Shown here piece after piece: positions 52,665 to 63,306 of a stretch of 64,000 nucleotides of DNA; the first letter of the stretch is position 1, and each line of letters begins with the position of its first letter. Both the position numbers and the translations under genes were made by a program. The stretch is taken from NCBI GenBank assembly GCA_951394045.1, contig OX595986.1:3625534-3689533 (forward strand), given 5' to 3'. This stretch comes from Nitzschia sp. DOCU1 (Eukaryota > Bacillariophyta > Bacillariophyceae > Bacillariales > Bacillariaceae). Below the pieces are notes generated by a model, which saw only the letters and a list, made by a program, of their open reading frames with translations, was not told the DNA's origin and made no database searches.

Positions 52665-53975
52665 TCACACGAGCCTCGTGCCATACTTCGCATCGTCGTC
52701 ATCGGCCGTCATGACAGGCTCTGTCGTCATTTTGTTGTATGGCTTGTGGGGTTTTCCCAGCGTTCGGTCGACCAACTCGAGAGCCCGCTTTGGCAAAACG
52801 CCGATTCCAACAACGTCGTCATTGTCGTCATCGTCGTCAAATTCATCGCCGCTGCCGTTCATTAGTTTTCCACCCACGTTCTCTTTGAAGTTCTTATCGC
52901 GTACCGCCTGTTCGGCTTTTTCTTCCTTTTCAAGATGAAACACGACTTTATAGAGAATAACTCCCGAAAAGACGACCGAACAACCCAATACATTGGTAGC
53001 ATTTAATTTGTCCCCAAAGAAATTGACACTGTTCCATACAAGAAAATAAGAAATACCAAATGAGAAAAAGCCAAACGAAACATTCCAAAAATAAAACGTG
53101 TTGGATACGGACCCAATCAGTATTGTCATCATTTCCTTGATGACACCACCAATCATCAAAATGATCGCAGTAGCAGTAAGAATGAGATTGAACTCGCATA
53201 GCACCATCGATACAGCCAATAGCCCACCAACTATTCCCAAGAAAAAGGCTCTTGAAATTTCCTCCATATTCCCATCCGAGGAGGCAAACTTGTTCCATGG
53301 CTGCTCGACGACCAAGCTAATAAAAAACATTCCAAAGAACATGCTGGGGGCCAATAATTTCATTGTCACAATCGTAGTCTTGAGTGGTGGGTCCAAGCTC
53401 TGCAATTTGAGTTGAACCAGAGTCCATCGAGCTCCTGACAAGACGCTTGCAGTTAAACATAATAGAAACCCGTGCATGTCAAAGTCGACTTCTCCCACCA
53501 CTGTTAAAAATTCCCCCGTCGCAATGATCAGAATCACTCCAATCAGACGCCACGTAATCTTCTCAATCCCAAAGACATAGGCCCATCCAAGGACAAATAT
53601 TGGTGTTGAAGATTTGACCATGGTATAAAAAGTGATTGTAATGGACACCAAGGACAAATTTGACAGACCCACGTCAAACGCCGTCACCAACCCACAGGGA
53701 ACGCTAATGCTCGCCCACTCCTTCCAGCTCATTCGATCCACTCGTTCAGTACCAAAATTAACAGGAAACAAAGCACAAGCCACATGGCTCAGTAACCATT
53801 GCATTCCAAAGTGCATCGACGTGAGTAAGAGTGGGCACGGAAATGCCATGTGACCGCTGCCAAAGACAAACTTGTTGTATGTACTCAAGAGCGCCGAGAA
53901 GAAGAACCAGCCCAACATGGGCGGCAAGTAGACGCAGTGTTCCTGATAAAAAGAACGGACATGTTCGATGGACAT
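52665..53975 (-). CDS. SLC35/triose-phosphate-translocator-superfamily transporter (SLC35C2-like)
   Basis: Single exon, 436 residues, about ten hydrophobic segments. Family-like parts: LSTYNKFVFG near the start, FDVGLSNLSLVSITITFYTMVKSS (TM3-4 with the conserved K-S/T at the end), FGIEKITWRLIGVILIIATGEFL, LLCLTASVLSGARWTLVQL and, in the last third, MIGGVIKEMMTILIGS and FFGDKLNATNVLGCSVVFSGVI. These match SLC35 proteins of the C2 branch, nucleotide-sugar or related carriers of the secretory pathway. A long hydrophilic C-terminal tail (about 75 residues) is acidic in part (DEFDDDDDNDD) and may be a regulatory or sorting region. No plastid signal is seen at the N-terminus. Substrate unknown. Confidence 0.85.
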   Translation of the reverse strand: MSIEHVRSFYQEHCVYLPPMLGWFFFSALLSTYNKFVFGSGHMAFPCPLLLTSMHFGMQWLLSHVACALFPVNFGTERVDRMSWKEWASISVPCGLVTAFDVGLSNLSLVSITITFYTMVKSSTPIFVLGWAYVFGIEKITWRLIGVILIIATGEFLTVVGEVDFDMHGFLLCLTASVLSGARWTLVQLKLQSLDPPLKTTIVTMKLLAPSMFFGMFFISLVVEQPWNKFASSDGNMEEISRAFFLGIVGGLLAVSMVLCEFNLILTATAIILMIGGVIKEMMTILIGSVSNTFYFWNVSFGFFSFGISYFLVWNSVNFFGDKLNATNVLGCSVVFSGVILYKVVFHLEKEEKAEQAVRDKNFKENVGGKLMNGSGDEFDDDDDNDDVVGIGVLPKRALELVDRTLGKPHKPYNKMTTEPVMTADDDDAKYGTRLV

Positions 53976-54660
53976 GATATTGGTCTAAGAGCAATTAATA
54001 CCCAATCAATGATGGACCAGAATGACCGTTGGATCGAAGTGTTCCTGGTCTGCTACGGTCGGGACCCGTAGATGATGATTTGGAACTATTCTTGCGATAG
54101 AGATTGACTTCAAGGCAAAACCTTCACTCTCAAGATTCAAGTCTTTGTTCTATGGGTGTCGCTTAGTGTTGGGGTTGCTGGATCTTCGATAGCATTGAGA
54201 AATCCGTTGGTAGTCCCTCGCTTTTGTCACCATGGTCTCGCCGCTCGCTGAACGTTCGGATGGAATATTTCGTGCCAGTCCGGCTCCCATTGGACTTTTG
54301 CCCGCCCGGCCAGCATGACTGGAATAGCGGACATTTTCGGACGAACATCAACAGTTCGTCGTGCTGTGACGTGGATTGCCGGCCTGGCGCGCTCCATGCT
54401 CGCCATTTTTCGAGCTTCTCTGCGCCCGACGTGTGTTCGCAGGATCGTCGTGATGGATGCTGCAACGATGACGAGAGAGGACACAGACAAGAGAGGCGAT
54501 TTTCACTTTGGGCCACATGGTGTTTATACTATCTTGGCGATATAGATAACACCAGCGAGCCTTGAAGAATTTGTGTAACTAGCAAGATCTTAGCTGTGTG
54601 ACGAAGGGGGTCAACATTGCATTTTCCCGCGCTTGATGGACGGGCGGGAGAGAAACAAAA
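53976..54660. other. divergent intergenic region
   Basis: About 685 bp. A minus-strand stretch across 54163-54516 has open frames (up to 117 codons) and a good-looking splice acceptor near 54470, but no ATG-led frame with family resemblance; a small unrecognised gene cannot be excluded. Confidence 0.35.
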
Positions 54661-55824
54661 ATGTCTTCGTCTCTGGAATTGACAAGGCTCAACAACATGA
54701 TGGATGACAATAAGTCCATCGCCTCAAATACAGGCATGAGTACTGCCTCATCATCATCATCTCGGGGGTCTTATACTGTGATACAACGTATGGCTATTGT
54801 CCTGGTAATGTTGCTTTGCATTATGGCGTTCTCCATGAAGAGCTTTCCTGAAGTGATCGATCACTATTCGTACAGTCAGGGGAAAATTGTGGCCAAAACA
54901 GACGATCTAGTAACGGGACCGCTACTTCCAAGAAAGGAGTTGATATCTGGAGAACATCATTATTACATGTTACCCAAAGCGCCCTACAACACCAAGCCCC
55001 TGGGTGTTTTGATTGTATTGCACTCTTGTCAGCGTTCAGGACTCGAATTCTTTCATTTGCCAGAAGATCGAATCGTTGCGCAAGATGCTCTACAAAAGGG
55101 GTTGGCTGTCTTGGCACTGACATCACAAGATCGAGAATCGGGATGTTTTACGAAAAAGGACTTGTCGTGGGTAAAACGTGTAGTGAACGAATGGACGATG
55201 CTGCACATGCTGGATAAAGTTCCTCGATTTGGACTAGCCTCATCCTCGGGGGCGTCCTTTTTATTCTTTGTCTACAAGGAGCTCAAATTGACAAGTATGG
55301 CAGTTTACAATACTCCTCAGAACTTTTTACCTGACGACTTGGAGGATCAAGACATCATTCCTACTGCCTTTGTAACTATGCCACTGGACAAACCCATGAC
55401 CCGACAAATACGCAAGAACCATGATGAACTCGTTCGAGCGGGATTTCCGACGCAGCTGTTCCGGGTATCGCCTCGTCCGTTTACACAGGCACTCTGTGCA
55501 GCGCGTCTTTCGGAATTGGATTCCAAGGAATGCAGCAAAATGTTTGATGTCCTCCAGAAGGACCACGCCCACTTGCTAGACAAGGATGGCTTTGTAGCGC
55601 AAGATTGGAAATCAGGACAGTGGCAAGCCTTACTTGAATCATTAGGATTGGACTCAAAAACAACTGGGCTGCCATATCTAACGACGCAAGCGTCGTCGGG
55701 TCACTCTTGGATCTATGCAGCAATGGAACAAGAAATACGGACATGTCAGGCCTACCACGGCATGACTTCGGAACATCACTCGAGCGTATTGGACTTTTTG
55801 ATTGCCCAAGCAAAAAAAGCTTAA
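54661..55824 (+). CDS. alpha/beta-hydrolase-like type II membrane protein
   Basis: Single exon, 387 residues. Ser-rich cytosolic N-terminus, one membrane helix (MAIVLVMLLCIMAFSM, about 44-60), then a lumenal or extracellular domain of about 320 residues. The domain looks like an alpha/beta hydrolase: strand LGVLIVLHSC with the following HSCQRSG as an oxyanion-type loop, nucleophile elbow FGLASSSGASF (centre Ser of the S-S-G pattern), and a late His-containing segment (SSGHSWIYAAMEQEI) that may supply the catalytic His. Spacing of the three is plausible. Its stop is 58 bp from the convergent stop of the K+ channel. Catalytic activity is inferred and substrate unknown; homologues exist in algae and plants as uncharacterised proteins, as far as I recall. 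Confidence 0.7.
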   Translation: MSSSLELTRLNNMMDDNKSIASNTGMSTASSSSSRGSYTVIQRMAIVLVMLLCIMAFSMKSFPEVIDHYSYSQGKIVAKTDDLVTGPLLPRKELISGEHHYYMLPKAPYNTKPLGVLIVLHSCQRSGLEFFHLPEDRIVAQDALQKGLAVLALTSQDRESGCFTKKDLSWVKRVVNEWTMLHMLDKVPRFGLASSSGASFLFFVYKELKLTSMAVYNTPQNFLPDDLEDQDIIPTAFVTMPLDKPMTRQIRKNHDELVRAGFPTQLFRVSPRPFTQALCAARLSELDSKECSKMFDVLQKDHAHLLDKDGFVAQDWKSGQWQALLESLGLDSKTTGLPYLTTQASSGHSWIYAAMEQEIRTCQAYHGMTSEHHSSVLDFLIAQAKKA

Positions 55825-55882
55825 TCAGACTCCGAAACACCAGGGAGAGGCTGAGCGATGAAAGAAGATGCAACTTTGCTGG

Positions 55883-57247
55883 CTACGAGTCTAGGTCGCC
55901 TCCACAGGAATAACAGAACAGTGCATTCGTCCAATGAAACGTCGCGCCGCATTTTGGACATATTTTGCTCGTATCCAAGGCAATCACACTTTCGGTGGAC
56001 AACGGCGTACCACTCCCATTGAGAGCTTTTGCCGAACCAGGGCGGTTCCGCGAACGCTTCTTTTCATCTTCGCGTTCCAATAAGGCCTCTACCAGTGCAG
56101 CAGCTTGGGCAGGCACCACTGCCACACCGACAAGGATGCTGCCACAGATAATCAACTTTCCTTGCCACGTCTGCGGTGAAATATCACCAAAGCCCACTGT
56201 CGTCAAAGTGGTTAATCCAAAGTACAAGGCATCAAAATAATTGTTGATGGATGGATTGACGCCATTCTCGGCTGTATAAATCAAACCGGTCGCGACGGAA
56301 ACAAGTGTGAACAGCGAGAGTAAGACTCTTGCCAACTGCAGCTGCCATTCTTGGACCAATTTTTTCACGGTTCGCCTCTCTGCAACCCCCAGCAAGGCTC
56401 GTTCTGCGAATCGCTCAAAGGTTGACAAGTCACGTAGGACACGCCGTAACCGTAGCACTCGTAGTAACTCCAAGTTGAACAGGCCTGAGGGACTTGTCAG
56501 CCCCGAAGGAATAGGCGAATCATCCCAAAAATCTGAAGGAGTCAGTCCAACCACTAACGGAAGAATCACTACTACTACATCCAAGGCAAACTGTGGATCC
56601 AGTACGTGTCGTCCAGGTTCTTTGCTGCTCGAGAACCATCGTCCCAAAAAATCCAAGCAAAACAGAATGGAAACAAACAACTCTCCAACCCGTAGAGTGT
56701 CCATATAAGGAGATAACGAAGCCACTGTACTGAGTGCCACCAACAAACTATTGAGTAGGACGGACGACGCAATAATGACTTCCACAAAGGGTTCGGCCAA
56801 CATATTGGCAAGTTGCTCCTTCAATTGACCCATGGGTCCCGCTGGTACTATCAGACCATCCTCGGTGAAATCGACAAAGGTGGATTCACTCTCCAGGGAC
56901 GTCACGAAAGGTTCATAAATATTGTCAAAGTCAACAACACAAAATGCCACGTCCGACATTACCATCTCGCCTTGCGCTATTGTCGATACTTCATTATCGT
57001 CTGTTGTTGGAAGAGTTGGCGCAGTTTCTCGATCGGTGGAAGATGATCGGAGGGCACCAAGGACAGCGGCGCGAGACTGGAGCAGTAGTGGAGACGGAGA
57101 TGGTATAGTAGTGATAGAATGGACCTTGGAAGGTCGTCCAAGATCAACCACCAAGAAAGCACCGACTTGGCGGGTCGCCAACATGATAGAAACGAAAAGC
57201 CAGAAGCATTGAAATAATGACACCAAGTGCCGATGAGGAGATATCAT
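55883..57247 (-). CDS. voltage-gated-type K+ channel with plastid signal and C-terminal zinc ribbon
   Basis: 454 residues, single exon from the ATG at 57247. The N-terminus is a hydrophobic signal (LFQCFWLFVSIM) followed by RQVGA-FLVV, with Phe31 after the cleavage point, so import into the complex plastid is predicted. An upstream in-frame stretch has no ATG and would hide the signal. Six-helix layout: S1 around 154-175, S2 around 190-204, S3 at 222-235, S4 with LLRVLRLRRVLRD (261-273, Arg every third residue), S5 at 305-325 and S6 at 365-390. The pore holds TTVGFGD (349-355), the K+ selectivity filter. The tail ends in a four-Cys zinc ribbon (C430-x2-C433 and C445-x2-C448), which is unusual for a K+ channel and could sense redox or metal. 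Confidence 0.88.
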   Translation of the reverse strand: MISPHRHLVSLFQCFWLFVSIMLATRQVGAFLVVDLGRPSKVHSITTIPSPSPLLLQSRAAVLGALRSSSTDRETAPTLPTTDDNEVSTIAQGEMVMSDVAFCVVDFDNIYEPFVTSLESESTFVDFTEDGLIVPAGPMGQLKEQLANMLAEPFVEVIIASSVLLNSLLVALSTVASLSPYMDTLRVGELFVSILFCLDFLGRWFSSSKEPGRHVLDPQFALDVVVVILPLVVGLTPSDFWDDSPIPSGLTSPSGLFNLELLRVLRLRRVLRDLSTFERFAERALLGVAERRTVKKLVQEWQLQLARVLLSLFTLVSVATGLIYTAENGVNPSINNYFDALYFGLTTLTTVGFGDISPQTWQGKLIICGSILVGVAVVPAQAAALVEALLEREDEKKRSRNRPGSAKALNGSGTPLSTESVIALDTSKICPKCGATFHWTNALFCYSCGGDLDS

Positions 57248-57867
57248 GGTAACGACGATGGTTTCTTCGTACAGCCTTGCTGTAGTTTGACGGTCGCACC
57301 TTTGTCTCAGACTGTCGACTTGATGTCTATTCGATTCTGTTTTCGAAAGAGATAATGAAGCCTTGCCGGATGAGAGAACGGGAGACGGTGAGAGAGAAGT
57401 TATGTTAGCTATGGCGGGAGGAGAGCGAAACGTAGAAACCTGCTGTGACGTATTTGGAAGGTTATGAGCTTCCAATTTTGATTTCTTAGACTTAGAAATC
57501 GACTCGAATGACCACTCCAACAATCGCGCCAAAAACGCAATTGAACGCTTTCGAGGACAGATCGGCTCTTCACGTAATTGCTAGTACAAATTTCCCCCGA
57601 CGTATTTGCCCGTAGGGTTCTACGCATCGAGACACCACGGCGACACCATCCATCGAAAAAGATTGGTACTGCCTTGCACGTAGACTTAACTGCCGTCAAT
57701 GCCACCGCGAAACAAGGAAGCGACAGCATTTGATGCATCCAGCATCCAACACAAAGAGGCGATTGCATTCAAAACTTGCAAGAACGTCTCCTGTTGCCAC
57801 TTCCATTGCTTCAAGGATCCACCCGAGAGGCCACGGTATTGCAGGTGAAGGCGTAGAATCAAATAAA
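57248..57867. other. divergent promoter region
   Basis: About 620 bp between the K+ channel (-) and CAF-1 (+) starts. The channel frame remains open upstream to 57532 without an ATG, and the CAF-1 frame is open from an ATG at 57733; both are probably leader or alternative N-terminal sequence. Confidence 0.45.
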
Positions 57868-60800
57868 ATGCCGTCATTAGAAGTGATTGAAATCGTCGAT
57901 GACAAACCGTTCGAAACTGCTGCCACTAACATGGCCGTCGATGAAGACAGTGACGATGATGATAAGACGGCAGAAATGAGCGATTCTGCTCTGGAGGAGC
58001 AGAAATCCAAAGAACCCATGGGCTCTCCTGCTACTACTAGCGAACCTCTGGCTTCCGTCCCCCCAGAGGTGGTGGCAGTGACAGTTGCTACTTCTCAAGC
58101 GACGGAGTCATCCGCCACGAAGAAGCGTCGAGTGACCCCGATCGAGCCGAGCAGCAGCGGCAAGAAGAAACAGCAGCAAAAGACTGTGAACCAGATGAGT
58201 TTGAGTCACTTTTTTCACAAAGCGTCCCCGGGGGGGACAAAGTCAACCTTCAGCAGCAGCGCAACGAAAAAGGCAAAAGACACTACCACTACCAGCAGTC
58301 CTTTGTCATCGAATGCTTCTTCCACGAAGGCTCCTTCGAATGTTCAAAAGTCAGCCACCAAACCTTCACCTCCAGTACGAAAGCAGAGGCGCTCCAAGAA
58401 GAAGAGTGAGGTGGAAACGGTCGAGCCGGCGAAGGGTGCTACTGTTTCTACCCCCGGTAACGCATCACCGACGTCAGGCAAGGTCCAAACGTCAAAAGCA
58501 ATGACGGCGACGGAAGATTCCCCTCTCAAGCAACGGCCCGTCCCAGAGAAGGACGTGGATGCCGCCAAAGTTGCATCATCGGAGGCTGCTGTTGCTGCCG
58601 CTACCGGCAAATCGGATCAAGACGCCATCGAGGTCGACTCGTCGTTCGATGACGACGACAAAACTGCCAAGGTGCAGCCTCAAAAAATAGAATCCTCTTC
58701 CAAAGGAACAACAAAGCCTGCCGAAGATGTCGTCATTATCGATTCTTCGGATGAATCCTCCTCGGAAGCAGAAAAGGCAGTTCCGCCGCCGCCGGCCGAA
58801 GACGTTGTCATTGAAATTTCTGCAGAGCACAAGGCTCTCATGGAGAAACACGAGGATATGAAACGACGTTGCCGAGACCGGGAGCACGAGCTTGTTCAAA
58901 TGGTTCGAGATGGCATTGAAGAAGAAGATTTTGACATGCCTACACCTGTCAAGACGGACCTGCCGTCGGGGGAAGAGTTTCCGGATGCTGCCGTGAGCAA
59001 TATGGCTATTTTGATCGAAGGATGGTAGGTACACTAATGTGGATGTGAAGCTATTGCGTTTTACTTTTTACTCTTTCTCACCCGTTTGTTGTTGATTTTG
59101 TCTTTCCACAGCCACTTGCCTCTATCCAAGCTAACGTCTCGAATCTGCGAAAAGTTGCAAGCGTGTCATCAAAAGGAATGGTCCGAAGATGCGGTTGGCA
59201 CCAAGATCAAACTCATTGCCGAGCGCAAGCCATTCCTCGACAACGCGTCTTCGTTTAGGAACGACGTCGTCGCTCGTTACGAAGATGATTCTGTGGATCG
59301 AATGTGGAGATGGGAACTCGGCATCATCGAAGTGCTTCCTTCGGATATCCTTCCTAAAGTTCGCAAAGCTCGAACTGCCCGGCGAAAGCTTCTCAATCAC
59401 TTCCAGGCGAATCAAAAGCTCCAAAAGTCTTATGATGATGCTGATACAGCTATCCTCAAAGGTGCAACCAAGGAAAGGCTAGATGCAATCCTTGGCAAGA
59501 TCGTCAAGGACGAAGAGAAGGTCTTGAAGTTTGAACGCGAGGCCGAAAAGCAACGCTTGGCTGTTCTTGCGAAGAAAAAGAAGGATCAGGAACAAGAGGC
59601 TAAGAAGCTAGAAAAGGAACGCAAGAAGGACGAGGCCGAAAAGAAAAAACTCGAGAAGGAACGGGAGAAGCAAGAAGCCGTCGAGGCTCGGGAGGAAAAG
59701 CGCAAGAAAACGGAGGAGAAGGAACGTCTGCTTGAGGAAAAGCGTCAAAGGGCCGTCCAAAAGCAGGAGACTCTTGACAAGCAAAAGGCCTTAATCAAGT
59801 CGTTCTTCTCTTCCTCGACCCCCAAACAGCCTAAAGCACCATCTCATCCACAACCCTCTGCCAAGGCCATGGGTAGTGATTCTACGTTGACCGGCTTTGA
59901 TTCCGACCACTTTCGATCTCTCATCGACACGGAAAACACCCTGGTTTCTAGACGCCTTTTCCCTTCCTTGTCCGATTCTGCCACTCAAAGTCGGAAGCGC
60001 CGAACACGCAAGGTTCCCGTAGCGGTATATGTGACCGTCATGCCTGACGCGAACGGTTTTGATGAGCAGCCTTTTGCCGAGCAACGGGTCATCTATATTT
60101 CAAACAGATACCGCTTCCTGAGCTTCCAAGAAGACTACCGTCCACCCTACCACGGCACTTGGAGCAAACGAAGCAAGATCGTCACGGGGAAGAATCCTCT
60201 TGGCAAGGACTCCACTTATCTTGACTATGATTATGATAGTGAGGCCGAATGGGAAGAAGGGGACGATGAAATTGGTGAAGACGTTGATGACGACGCCAAG
60301 AATGAAGAAGATGAGGAGGAAGATGCGAACGCCACCAAGACTTATGACTATGATGACGGATTTTGCGTCGCTGATGAACAGTACTTGGACATTGACGAAG
60401 ATGTTGATGAGGAGACAAAAGCATTGTATCGTAGAAAGCTTCAGGGGGGTGAGAGTGATGTGACTTCGAATCGCATTTGCATTGTTGGTCCTGCTATGGG
60501 AGGGGAGCCTGCCACCGATAGCTCAATGCCCGAACTTATGGAAGGTTTTGAGAAAGATGAAGCAATGGAGTTTTTGGCCGCTCATACTGGCAAACAACTT
60601 TGTCAAGATCTGCTATGGCTGGATGCTTTTGCGCCGGATAAGATTGATGAGCTCGAGCCCACTCCGGACGAGGAGAAGCCAGCAGCTTCTGCTCCTACCA
60701 AAGACGAATCTACAGTTGAAGATATGAAGGCGTTGGCATCGTTTGCCCACCATTGCACTCTCAATTCAAAAGAAAAGCTCATCGAAGAGCTGCGTATTGC

Positions 60801-61386
60801 AAACCCCAACGCATTTGGCAGCCGGGCTAAGGCCACCCGCAAACTTGATTCGATCGCAGAAAAGAAGAAATGTCCTAGTGGGTCAGGGGTATATTGGGAA
60901 GTGAAGAAGGAGGTTCTGGAAGAGCTCATGTTGGATGAAGTACTGGTAAGTGTTGCTATTTTGCATGCTGGCGCTGCGGGTATTATCACGGGAGAGAAAA
61001 CTAATTAACGTGCCCTTTTGTAGGCAAAGAAGCTCCCCGCTTGTGATGAGAGTGCTACCACGAAGACCCCGCCAAAGTCCAACACGAAGAAGAGAAAGAG
61101 CAGTGACGCTTGTGACGAGACTGCCCCCTTTAAGGATCCGCCAAAATCTTCCAACAAGAAGAGAAAGAGCAGTGAATCGTCTTCCGTGTCATCGGAGCCG
61201 ACCACTGCCAAAAAGATCAAGGTTGCCCAAGAGGAAGCCCCTTCAGCACCTGCCATTGAGAAGGCCAAGTCTCCCAGCAATGTCGCTGCCGCCTCTCTGG
61301 CATCCCATGCAACCATTTTGAACTTTTTGCAACCCAGAAAGAAACCCAAGGTTGAAAAAGCGCCTGAGACTGCCACGTCGAGTTGA
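57868..61386 (+). CDS. CAF-1 large subunit (CHAF1A/p150-like) histone chaperone
   Basis: Exons 57868-59024, 59112-60945 and 61024-61386 give 1117 residues; introns are 87 and 78 bp. CAF-1 deposits H3-H4 behind the replication fork and is recruited by PCNA. Visible parts: a canonical PIP box QMSLSHFF (109-116) in a Ser/Pro-rich disordered region; a long KER-type coiled coil (about 525-610, e.g. EAKKLEKERKKDEAEKKKLE); a second KALIKSFF motif directly after it; the conserved CAF-1 core YRPPYHGTWSKRSK with NPLGKDSTYLDYDYDSEAEWEE (about 725-760); a long acidic region; and a C-terminal region ending in ILNFLQPRKKPK. An ATG at 57733 would add 45 residues; 57868 was chosen because it precedes MPSLEVIEIVDD and has A at -3, but this is not certain. 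Confidence 0.88.
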
Positions 61387-61556
61387 AGTATCATTCACGT
61401 CTTTAGTCTTGTCTCAGCGTCTCTCTAAACTATAACTAGGTGTTTGCTGTAGCCATTGGCCGTTGCATCACAAATAGATTTAGACTTTGTAACGATTGAA
61501 TCAAACAAATGTTGTTCCCCTTTCGAATTGTCTTAACTGTCGCCACGGTAGACACA

Positions 61557-62717
61557 TTAGACCTCGGGCAAGTCCACTGCTTCGACCGTCTCGGCTGCTT
61601 GCTGGGCCGAGGTCTTTCGGTCCAAAATCATCTGCGCCACAGAAGACAGAGGCAAGCTCATCGTGCTCTCATCTCCTAACGAAGACTGTAGCTCTTCAAA
61701 GAGCTCCGTCCAACGCTCTCGAGCGTTGTCCACACGGATACTCTCCCAATCGACATCGGACATGCGAGTCGCGTCGAGATTCGCTAGCTCCGAGAGCAGG
61801 TACGAATCCACGTCTCCGGTCTGCCCTCCAATGGGGTTGTTGACCGCGATGGAAGCCGCCAAAGCCGCTGCCCCTGCGGTTGTACCAGGCCGAGGAGGGA
61901 CGTTCTTGGCGGTGCGGGCAGATGGTGCCTTGGCGTGAACAGCGGGGACTGGTGTCTCCTCCACATCGTCCTCACCCGTATCCTCCATCTTGATACCACT
62001 ATTCGCTCTTGGTGAAGCCGTCGATGCAGCCTTGGACGTGTCATAGGTGGTGTGCAGGCCTGTCATCTTTTGCCACTTCTTAAAGCAGGACAAGCGCGAT
62101 CGCTTGCCCATGCGCTTGCTAATGATAGACCATGGGATCTTGATTCCCTTGGCCTCCACCTGGCGCCCCAGTTCCTTGATGCAAGCCCGAGGGTCCGCAT
62201 TCAAGTGATCACGGATAAGACGCTTCAATAACTCAGTCTCATTTTCCTTCCATCGACCACGAGTATAAGAATCACTCATTTCGCGGTACTTGTCACGACA
62301 AGAATCGGCGCTCCGATTGAGTTTTTCTTGGATGCTGGCCCACTTCTTGCCCAGCCGAGCCACCAGCGTCTCGAGCATTTCGCATTCTTCCTCCGTCCAT
62401 AACCCTCGTTTGAAGGGGTGCATCTGACGAAGACCGTGGCGGTAGACGGATTGGACGCTTCGTTCAGGAAGAACCTTGGCGATCTCCATCCAGGCGCCCT
62501 TGAGCTCGGCCTTATGATCGCATTCACTGCAGAGGCGTGCAACCGAAATTTGGCGTGCCGTGCAGTATTCCTTGATAGCCTTGCGAACCTTTTCACTTTC
62601 GGCCTTGGAGAACTTTCCTGAGGAAGCGGGGACGCCCTCTCCGTATCCATTCTGTGACCACTTGTTTTCTTGGACGCCATTGTCGGCGCCATATCCTCCT
62701 TGTTCTTGATCTGCCAT
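61557..62717 (-). CDS. Myb/SANT protein, Reb1/TTF1/DMTF1-like
   Basis: Single exon, 386 residues. Three Myb-type units in the first 230 residues: a divergent N-terminal helical unit (KVRKAIKEYC...ELKGAWMEIAKVLPERSVQSVYRHGLRQ), a clear SANT repeat KRGLWTEEECEMLETLVARLGKKWASIQEKLNRSADSCRDKYRE, and RGRWKENETELLKRLIRDH ... IPWSIISKRMGKRSRLSCFKKWQKM. This spacing matches Reb1/TTF1 (RNA polymerase I termination, replication fork barriers) and DMTF1. A Ser/Ala-rich linker and a C-terminal Asp/Leu-rich helical tail follow. The chosen ATG (MADQEQ) lies just inside the first 20 codons of a longer open frame with no other ATG. It is convergent with CAF-1, 170 bp apart. Which of the Reb1/TTF1/DMTF1 roles applies is unknown. 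Confidence 0.82.
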   Translation of the reverse strand: MADQEQGGYGADNGVQENKWSQNGYGEGVPASSGKFSKAESEKVRKAIKEYCTARQISVARLCSECDHKAELKGAWMEIAKVLPERSVQSVYRHGLRQMHPFKRGLWTEEECEMLETLVARLGKKWASIQEKLNRSADSCRDKYREMSDSYTRGRWKENETELLKRLIRDHLNADPRACIKELGRQVEAKGIKIPWSIISKRMGKRSRLSCFKKWQKMTGLHTTYDTSKAASTASPRANSGIKMEDTGEDDVEETPVPAVHAKAPSARTAKNVPPRPGTTAGAAALAASIAVNNPIGGQTGDVDSYLLSELANLDATRMSDVDWESIRVDNARERWTELFEELQSSLGDESTMSLPLSSVAQMILDRKTSAQQAAETVEAVDLPEV

Positions 62718-63306
62718 AATGGTGGTAGTGCGGTCTCCAACGAGCAAATAACTCCTTGCCTTGCAAATAATGCTTAGTGAGCTCCTGTGAGCCCCTCTGG
62801 CAAAACCAATCTAGATGCCTCGCTGTTTTATCTGTTCAAAGAACAAACGAAGCAAACAGATGAATGATGGATGGTGGGCTTTTTGATGGGTATCCCTTTG
62901 TGTGGTGATACCTTCGGGTCCCTTTTTTAACTGCTACCTCCATCATGCCGCCTCACCGCGAGAGGTGATGCGAACGCACCCGGACGTTGGCATATTCGAA
63001 TGGTTGGCGCGCGTTGGCGAGACTGGCAACCCGGATGCTGCTTCAACCAGAACCGCGCGATTGGATGCGCGCTTTCCGAAGTCGGAAGGGTCGGTGAGTA
63101 TCTTCCACGCGGCGCGCGTAGAGACAGCTCTGCATACGGGCCGTTGAGAGACCTCCAGGTTCGAAATTTTGGACGGACGGCCTTTGGAATGCCGACGATG
63201 GAGGCGATGAGAAATTGATAGTGCAATACTCGAGGCAACGGTATTCACTAGCTAGTGAAATCTACATTTGTTTCTTTTCCGAATAACACACAAGAATTTT
63301 AAAAGC
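62718..63306. other. divergent promoter region
   Basis: About 590 bp between Myb (-) and SPP (+) starts. Contains CTAGCTAG at 63248-63255 about 50 bp before the SPP start. GC-rich frames across 62900-63240 on both strands look like chance. Confidence 0.45.

Noticed and set aside
54163..54516. Possible small gene on the minus strand
   Set aside because: Open frames and a good-looking acceptor exist, but no ATG-led frame resembles a protein and no first exon could be placed. Left as unassigned.
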